From assembly GCA_045531795.1 (NCBI GenBank), contig JAZSET010000078.1, forward strand, positions 1 through 10,919: a DNA stretch of 10,919 nt. The letters are read 5' to 3'. Shown piece after piece: positions 7,456-10,919 of the stretch. Position 1 is the stretch's first letter, and the number at the start of each line of letters is the position of its first letter. The notes below the pieces were generated by a model that worked only from the letters and a program-made list of their open reading frames with translations, had not been told where the DNA came from and did not search any database. This stretch comes from UBA4717 sp045531795. Lineage in GTDB: Bacteria; Bacillota; Clostridia; Oscillospirales; CAG-272. The translations under genes were made by a program, and so were the position numbers.

Positions 7456-8916
7456 TTAATCTGCAATACTTTGTGCAAATAAGAGTAAATCCAATCTGTT
7501 AAGTTTGCCGTCTTTATTCAAATCGGCAGACAAAATGTTAAAATACCGGCTCCAGCCTGTAAAATATTCAGACAGCAGATTTGTGTCATCAGCTGAGACT
7601 TCACTGTCGCCGTTTATATCACGCTCCTGGGCATCACCCGGTGTAAGCTTAAATGAAATTTCATCTTCTATGCCAAATTGAACAAGATCCCTTGACATTG
7701 TGCATTTTATATTGTTGCCGGAAATTTGCAGGAAATATATATTTGCATCACTTTTGTTATTTGCAAGATCATATTTCTGGCAAACTTTGCCGTCGGTATC
7801 AATCACAAATACTGTATCTGTTGTATTTACGGCGATTAAATCACCAAATTTAGCAAGTGTGGAAAACTTATTAGCATAGACAGAATTACTACTGCCCCAG
7901 ACAAACCAATAATCCTTTATCTCGAATAGTTCATTTGTTTTTCCAGAAGACTTGTCTTTCTTCAAAACGCAGCAATTACCTGAGCTATTCTCCTCATCCG
8001 AATATCCGATGTAATAATAATGTTCGTCATCGAAAAGTATTTGAGTGTCAATGTCATTCCAGAAATAATCATCATACTTATCGCTTGAACACTCAATATC
8101 GAGATTTTGGTCTGAGTTATAATTTTTGCCTTTGTATTTCCAACCGTAGTGGCATTCATCAGATCCGCCGGATAAAAAGTCCGAGCTGCTCTTTACAAAG
8201 TATTTATGTCGTGCTCTTCCGGGCATATCGGTTACCGGATCGTTCCACGTTACATCAACGTGATACCACTCACCGTCAATTTTTATCGCATTCCACATAT
8301 GAACCATCGGATCACTTGTGACAAGTGCACAGTCTATGTCCAGGCAATCGTTAAGAATGTAGTAGTATGCAAGTGCATATGCCTGGCAAACACCCGTTTT
8401 GCTCTCGAATAATTCTTCCATCGTATAAATATCATATGTCAAATCATATGAGTAATTTGTACAAAAATAATCATTTACCGCAAGAGCTTTTTCAAGGTCT
8501 GACATTGAATCATCAACCACGCTCAATATCCGGTCAATTTCGGCAGCTACTTCAGAAGACATTGCCGAATAAGAGCCTGAGTCCCTGTAGGTAAATATTA
8601 TTGATTTTACATATGAACCATCAACCACAAGCTTGTATCTGAGTTTGGTATCCAATAAATAGGAAGATTTATCAACAATTTCTTCAAGCATCATTTCAGC
8701 TTCATCTTCACTGAGATTATACATACTTACATCCATAGTCTCAACTCTATTTGAAGCAGCGAGCCACATTTGACCTTTGATATACACTTCTCGCGACAAC
8801 ACCGATGTCTCATCCATCGCGTATTCATCTGCATTTATTGCATTGGCTGTTACACATAGTATTGAGAGGAGCAGACAAACGCACAACAACACATGAATTA
8901 TTTTAGATAATTTCAC
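7456..8916 (-). CDS. Secreted transglutaminase-like enzyme with C-terminal dockerin
   Basis: This is a 486-residue protein starting at GTG (8916-8914), with AAGGA 9 nt upstream. The signal peptide (1-26) ends in the cleavage motif ANA. A transglutaminase-like core lies at about 140-230: ALAVNDYFCTNYSYD, then KTGVCQAYALAY with the presumed nucleophile Cys177, MVHMWNAI with His206 and WYHVDVTWNDP with Asp221. The triad therefore looks complete. Such bacterial domains act as cysteine proteases, amidases or protein cross-linkers, and the reaction cannot be chosen here. Residues 290-420 are rich in aromatic beta-strand segments that resemble propeller-like blades, unassigned. A dockerin at 433-486 has loops D433-N435-D437-S441-D444 and D465-N467-D469-N473-D476. 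The protein has about ten cysteines after the signal peptide, unusual for an exported clostridial protein. Second gene of the operon, between two cohesin-bearing proteins; it is the only recognisable enzyme in the operon. Confidence 0.92.
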   Translation of the reverse strand: MKLSKIIHVLLCVCLLLSILCVTANAINADEYAMDETSVLSREVYIKGQMWLAASNRVETMDVSMYNLSEDEAEMMLEEIVDKSSYLLDTKLRYKLVVDGSYVKSIIFTYRDSGSYSAMSSEVAAEIDRILSVVDDSMSDLEKALAVNDYFCTNYSYDLTYDIYTMEELFESKTGVCQAYALAYYYILNDCLDIDCALVTSDPMVHMWNAIKIDGEWYHVDVTWNDPVTDMPGRARHKYFVKSSSDFLSGGSDECHYGWKYKGKNYNSDQNLDIECSSDKYDDYFWNDIDTQILFDDEHYYYIGYSDEENSSGNCCVLKKDKSSGKTNELFEIKDYWFVWGSSNSVYANKFSTLAKFGDLIAVNTTDTVFVIDTDGKVCQKYDLANNKSDANIYFLQISGNNIKCTMSRDLVQFGIEDEISFKLTPGDAQERDINGDSEVSADDTNLLSEYFTGWSRYFNILSADLNKDGKLNRLDLLLFAQSIAD

Positions 8917-8925
8917 ACGGACACT

Positions 8926-8930
8926 TCCTT
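8926..8930 (-). promoter_or_regulatory. Ribosome binding site for the GTG-started transglutaminase-like gene
   Basis: AAGGA on the minus strand lies 9 nt before the GTG at 8916-8914. It follows directly on the stop codon (TGA, 8933-8931) of the upstream gene, which suggests coupled translation. Confidence 0.75.
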
Positions 8931-10253
8931 TCAGCTTAGTGTTTCAATCGTTCCTGCAAAGTATTTTGAAATCAGCTCTTCGTCATTAGAATCAACGAGG
9001 CCGTCTTTATTTATGTCAGCTGCCACCTCATCAATTTCGATACTCTTGCCATTAATGAGTTGCGAAATCATAAGCAAATCAAGCCTGTTAAGAATTCCGT
9101 CGCCGGAAGAATCGCCAAGAATATAATCAAGGCTTGTGAGTACTCTTACACTGCAAGTCGCCTCGGCGCTACCATCAGCGGTTTTAACGGTTATCACTGC
9201 AACGCCTTTAGCCTTAGCAGTGATGGTACCGTTAGAGACACTCGCTACCGATGCTTTAGATGATGACCACAGCAGTTCTACATTTGTAGCATTTTGAGGC
9301 TCATATGTAGCAACAAGCTCGTATTTGTTTCCTATTCCAAGGGTAAGTGAAGTTGTGTTAAGAGTGATTTTCGTTACAGGGATATGTACATTCTCTTCAA
9401 CCTCAACCTGTACTGATGAATTGCTTGTGTCAAACGAACCGCCGTAAACATTAGCGAGTCTGAAATTTTTTGTACAAACATCGGCTGTGCCCGGGATTAT
9501 AAGTTCGAATGAAACCACAAGTACAGGAACATCGCTTGAAATATTATCAAGGCCGGCGCTTGTAAAACGAATTGCATTTGAAGAGTAGTCAGTGTTGATG
9601 CTATATAATGTGTCACCAAAAGAGGAATAAGCATCAGCTATCGTCATTATTTCGGGATCATACTGCAAATCAAAGCTTACCGCGGTCACGCCCGCAACGT
9701 CGGGAATATAAATTTCAGCATCAACAGTTTCGCCTACAACGCCATTGTCCACCGATATAATCGGGCTGAAGACTTCAGAAGCTACATCAATTGAGATTTC
9801 AGTGTCTCGGGTTTCGAGATAGCCACTTAATTCATCAGCAAGTCTGAGACTTTCAACAGCAAAGGTTGCTTCACCGGCTTTCAGTGCGTTAAAAGTGAAC
9901 ACCACAAGCGTTCCACCGACGCTTAAATAGTTATACGATTCGCCAAAAGTAACTCTGACCATATTAGGTGCATATTTTTCATTGATAATTCCGGAATGCG
10001 CACTAAGGAGGGCTCCCTTTTCAGCCTTAACAAGCTGAAATAATGTATTGTCGTAGACAAAGTTAAAGTTGACACCGGCAGCATCTGCACCCGCAGGCAA
10101 AACAACTTCTACCTCTACTTCATCTCCGACCGAACAGTCACTTGCGATAATTTCAACCGAATGCACCGATGACTGATCAGCATACAAGCCAATACTTCCG
10201 AATGTTAAAAGAGTCAATAACAAAGCAAGTATTATGCTCATCACTTTTCTCAT
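8931..10253 (-). CDS. Secreted double-cohesin - Big_2 - dockerin protein (adaptor scaffoldin-like)
   Basis: This is a 440-residue protein. The frame could begin 18 codons earlier at an ATG at 10307, but GGAGG 6 nt before the ATG at 10253-10251, and the signal peptide that starts there (MRKVMSIILALLLTLL), fix the start. Cleavage is likely after LYA (residue 25). Two cohesin-like domains follow at about 30-157 (SVGDEVEVEVVLPAG, FNFVYDNTLF, GGTLVVFTFNALKAGEATF) and 163-287 (VVGETVDAEIYIPD, FDLQYDPEIM, VPVLVVSFELIIPGTADV). A Big_2 domain lies at 291-371 and a dockerin at 379-436, with loops D381-S383-D385-N389-D392 and D413-N415-D417-D421-D424. First gene of the operon, about 70 nt downstream of a consensus promoter. 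Two cohesins plus a dockerin is the layout of an adaptor scaffoldin; which dockerins it binds is unknown. Some Firmicutes cohesin-fold domains bind no dockerin, so the role remains inferred. Confidence 0.92.
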   Translation of the reverse strand: MRKVMSIILALLLTLLTFGSIGLYADQSSVHSVEIIASDCSVGDEVEVEVVLPAGADAAGVNFNFVYDNTLFQLVKAEKGALLSAHSGIINEKYAPNMVRVTFGESYNYLSVGGTLVVFTFNALKAGEATFAVESLRLADELSGYLETRDTEISIDVASEVFSPIISVDNGVVGETVDAEIYIPDVAGVTAVSFDLQYDPEIMTIADAYSSFGDTLYSINTDYSSNAIRFTSAGLDNISSDVPVLVVSFELIIPGTADVCTKNFRLANVYGGSFDTSNSSVQVEVEENVHIPVTKITLNTTSLTLGIGNKYELVATYEPQNATNVELLWSSSKASVASVSNGTITAKAKGVAVITVKTADGSAEATCSVRVLTSLDYILGDSSGDGILNRLDLLMISQLINGKSIEIDEVAADINKDGLVDSNDEELISKYFAGTIETLS

Positions 10254-10259
10254 AAGGAA

Positions 10260-10264
10260 CCTCC
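10260..10264 (-). promoter_or_regulatory. Ribosome binding site fixing the start of the double-cohesin gene
   Basis: GGAGG on the minus strand lies 6 nt upstream of ATG 10253-10251. The earlier in-frame ATG at 10307 has only a weak AGG nearby and would put 18 residues in front of the signal peptide. Confidence 0.85.
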
Positions 10265-10324
10265 ATGTACGCACGGAAAACCAAGACAAATTTGCATAGT
10301 TATCCATAGAAAACCTAATTTTAC

Positions 10325-10341
10325 TATGTTATTATAACATA
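10325..10341. repeat. Palindrome over the -10 box of the operon promoter
   Basis: TATGTTAT-T-ATAACATA is a perfect 8-bp inverted repeat with a 1-nt centre. It covers the -10 element and the expected transcription start. It could be an operator, but it is entirely A/T apart from one G/C pair per arm and may be chance symmetry around TATAAT. Confidence 0.45.
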
Positions 10342-10359
10342 TATATATCACATTGTCAA
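10331..10359 (-). promoter_or_regulatory. Consensus sigma-A promoter of the cohesin/dockerin operon
   Basis: On the minus strand TTGACA (10359-10354), a 17-nt spacer and TATAAT (10336-10331) match the housekeeping consensus exactly, with TG one base before the -10 (extended -10). The predicted start near 10324 leaves a leader of about 70 nt before the ATG at 10253. Such a strong promoter suggests a highly expressed operon, or one held down by a repressor. Confidence 0.9.
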
Positions 10360-10451
10360 TAGAGTACGACACTTTTTATCCAAAAATTGCACCGCTCGTT
10401 ATTCCATTTTAATTTTAAACTTTTTGTAAATTTTAGCGAACAAGGTTGCTT

Positions 10452-10494
10452 TAAATAAAAACAGCCCCGACTTTTGATAAAAGTCAGTGCTGTT
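10452..10494 (-). terminator. Rho-independent terminator upstream of the operon promoter
   Basis: On the minus strand AACAGC / GCTGTT and GACTTTT / AAAAGTC form a nested stem (10494-10460) with a 3-nt loop and a short imperfect middle part. It is followed by TTTTTATTTAA. It would end transcripts coming from the tRNA-Leu side and insulate the operon. The other strand has no T-run after the hairpin. Confidence 0.8.
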
Positions 10495-10634
10495 ATATGG
10501 TGCGAGTGTTTTTATAGGATTTACATTAAGATACAGTAATAGCACGGGTTTTAGCATTTGTATTTTATAAAATAAGTGTTTTGCAAAGCAAAACTGCTAT
10601 CATCTTTTCTCTATTCTCTTTTATCTCTTATCTG

Positions 10635-10727
10635 GAAACGACAATTTTAGCGAAGAGCGAAGAGAGAAGAATGAAAAGATAAAAGTACAAAAAGATACAA
10701 CAACTTCCTGTCGAAAATTGTCGTTTC
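10635..10727. repeat. 14-bp inverted repeat flanking a purine/pyrimidine-biased tract
   Basis: GAAACGACAATTTT (10635-10648) and its exact reverse complement (10714-10727) enclose 65 nt made mostly of GA-rich blocks (GCGAAGAGCGAAGAGAGAAG) and AAAGATA-type words. The right arm ends 5 nt from the tRNA CCA. It could be a small dispersed repeat or a processing structure of the tRNA transcript; there is no coding content. Confidence 0.7.
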
Positions 10728-10731
10728 TTTT

Positions 10732-10815
10732 TGGTGCGGGCGAAGGGACTTGAACCCCCACGTCGTTGACACTAGATCCTAAGTCTAGCGCGTCTGCCAA
10801 TTCCGCCACGCCCGC
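10732..10815 (-). tRNA. tRNA-Leu, anticodon UAG, with encoded CCA
   Basis: On the minus strand the acceptor stem GCGGGCG (10815-10809) pairs with CGCCCGC (10742-10736). The discriminator A is at 10735 and CCA is encoded at 10734-10732. The anticodon arm is CTAGA-CTTAGGA-TCTAG with anticodon TAG in the 7-nt loop, so it reads CUA and probably other CUN codons. A long variable arm (GTC-AAC-GAC) marks a class II tRNA, and the D-arm contains AATTGGCAGACGC. The T-stem GGGGG/CCCTT has two G-U pairs and a TTCAAGT loop. No clear promoter of its own is visible in the 104 nt upstream, so it may be part of a longer transcript. Confidence 0.96.
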
Positions 10816-10919
10816 TTATTTAATTGTTTTTGCAGACGCTCCCGCGAGACTGCTTGCAACATTGTCGTATCGCTTCGCTGCCGCTTGCGATACTCGTGTT
10901 GCTGCGCCTTTTCTAACTA
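10816..10919 (-). other. GC-rich hairpin segment directly upstream of tRNA-Leu; possible 3' end of a gene or dispersed repeat
   Basis: This segment is clearly GC-richer than the rest of the non-coding DNA. GTATCGC (10867-10873) pairs with GCGATAC (10887-10893), and outside them GCAACA (10856-10861) pairs with TGTTGC (10897-10902), giving an interrupted long stem. A minus-strand frame is open from the right edge (10917) to a TAA at 10818-10816, directly against the first tRNA base. It reads 33 residues rich in Ala, Lys and Arg (VRKGAATRVSQAAAKRYDNV and on). A plus-strand frame is equally open, so the lack of stops may just reflect GC content. I do not recognise a protein. Confidence 0.35.

Larger units (their letters stand above)
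10360..10731. other. Intergenic region without a supportable gene
   Basis: About 370 bp between the operon promoter and tRNA-Leu. It holds a terminator (10452-10494), a small hairpin GTTTTGC-AAA-GCAAAAC (10578-10594), an AT palindrome TATTTTATAAAATA (10561-10574), and a pyrimidine-rich then purine-rich tract inside and next to a 14-bp inverted repeat (10635-10727). No convincing coding frame is seen: the 62-codon frame here reads through the tRNA. A small RNA ending at the terminator is possible but not shown. Confidence 0.6.

Noticed and set aside
7935..8321. 128-codon plus-strand frame rich in Cys, His, Arg and Tyr
   Set aside because: Antisense to the transglutaminase-like gene, whose motifs are clear; no family features.
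2155..10253. Classic cellulosome gene cluster
   Set aside because: No glycoside hydrolase, carbohydrate esterase or recognisable CBM3 is present, so a fibre-degrading role is not supported by this window.
10254..10307. Longer N-terminus of the double-cohesin protein from ATG at 10307
   Set aside because: GGAGG lies 6 nt before the ATG at 10253, and the extra 18 residues would precede a complete signal peptide.
10621..10809. 62-codon minus-strand frame beginning MAELADALDLGSS
   Set aside because: Its first part is the translated tRNA-Leu gene and the rest is the biased repeat downstream; this is a well-known type of false gene.

Overview
The window is AT-rich with GC-richer coding stretches, and every gene I can support is on the minus strand, so transcription runs from high to low coordinates. 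Sporadic dockerins and cohesins, an SLH cell-wall anchor, MBG/YDG and Big_2 Ig-like domains, an AzlC permease and a MATE exporter together point to a Gram-positive member of the Clostridia. A gut or rumen Oscillospiraceae/Ruminococcaceae relative is the best guess, inferred from domain content only; no species is recognisable.

Layout in the direction of transcription: (1) 10919-10732, a GC-rich segment with a long hairpin, then tRNA-Leu with anticodon UAG and an encoded CCA. (2) 10731-10360, a non-coding stretch with a 14-bp inverted repeat, a purine/pyrimidine-rich tract and a good intrinsic terminator (10494-10452). (3) 10359-10331, a sigma-A promoter matching consensus (TTGACA, 17 nt, TATAAT). 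(4) Four closely spaced genes for secreted proteins, 10253-2155, with gaps of 14, 44 and 19 nt, closed by a strong intrinsic terminator at 2141-2111. (5) A separate promoter (2045-2017) driving a MATE-family exporter that starts at TTG, followed 12 nt later by an azlC-like gene that runs off the left edge.

The four-gene operon is the notable part. In order it encodes: a 440-aa protein with two cohesin-like domains, a Big_2 domain and a dockerin; a 486-aa transglutaminase-like protein with an apparently intact Cys-His-Asp triad and a C-terminal dockerin; a 320-aa protein with one cohesin, a Big_2 domain and a strikingly symmetric dockerin; and a 1424-aa acidic protein with an N-terminal cohesin-like domain, MBG/YDG/Ig-like modules (two of them a 167-residue tandem repeat), an InlB-type B-repeat and three C-terminal SLH domains. 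All four have signal peptides.

The parts resemble a small cellulosome-type assembly: a wall-anchored scaffold, adaptors with cohesins and a dockerin, and one dockerin-tagged enzyme. No glycoside hydrolase is present; the only enzyme is transglutaminase-like. That the partners bind each other is inference. The domain content, start sites, operon structure and promoter/terminator boundaries are read from the sequence.
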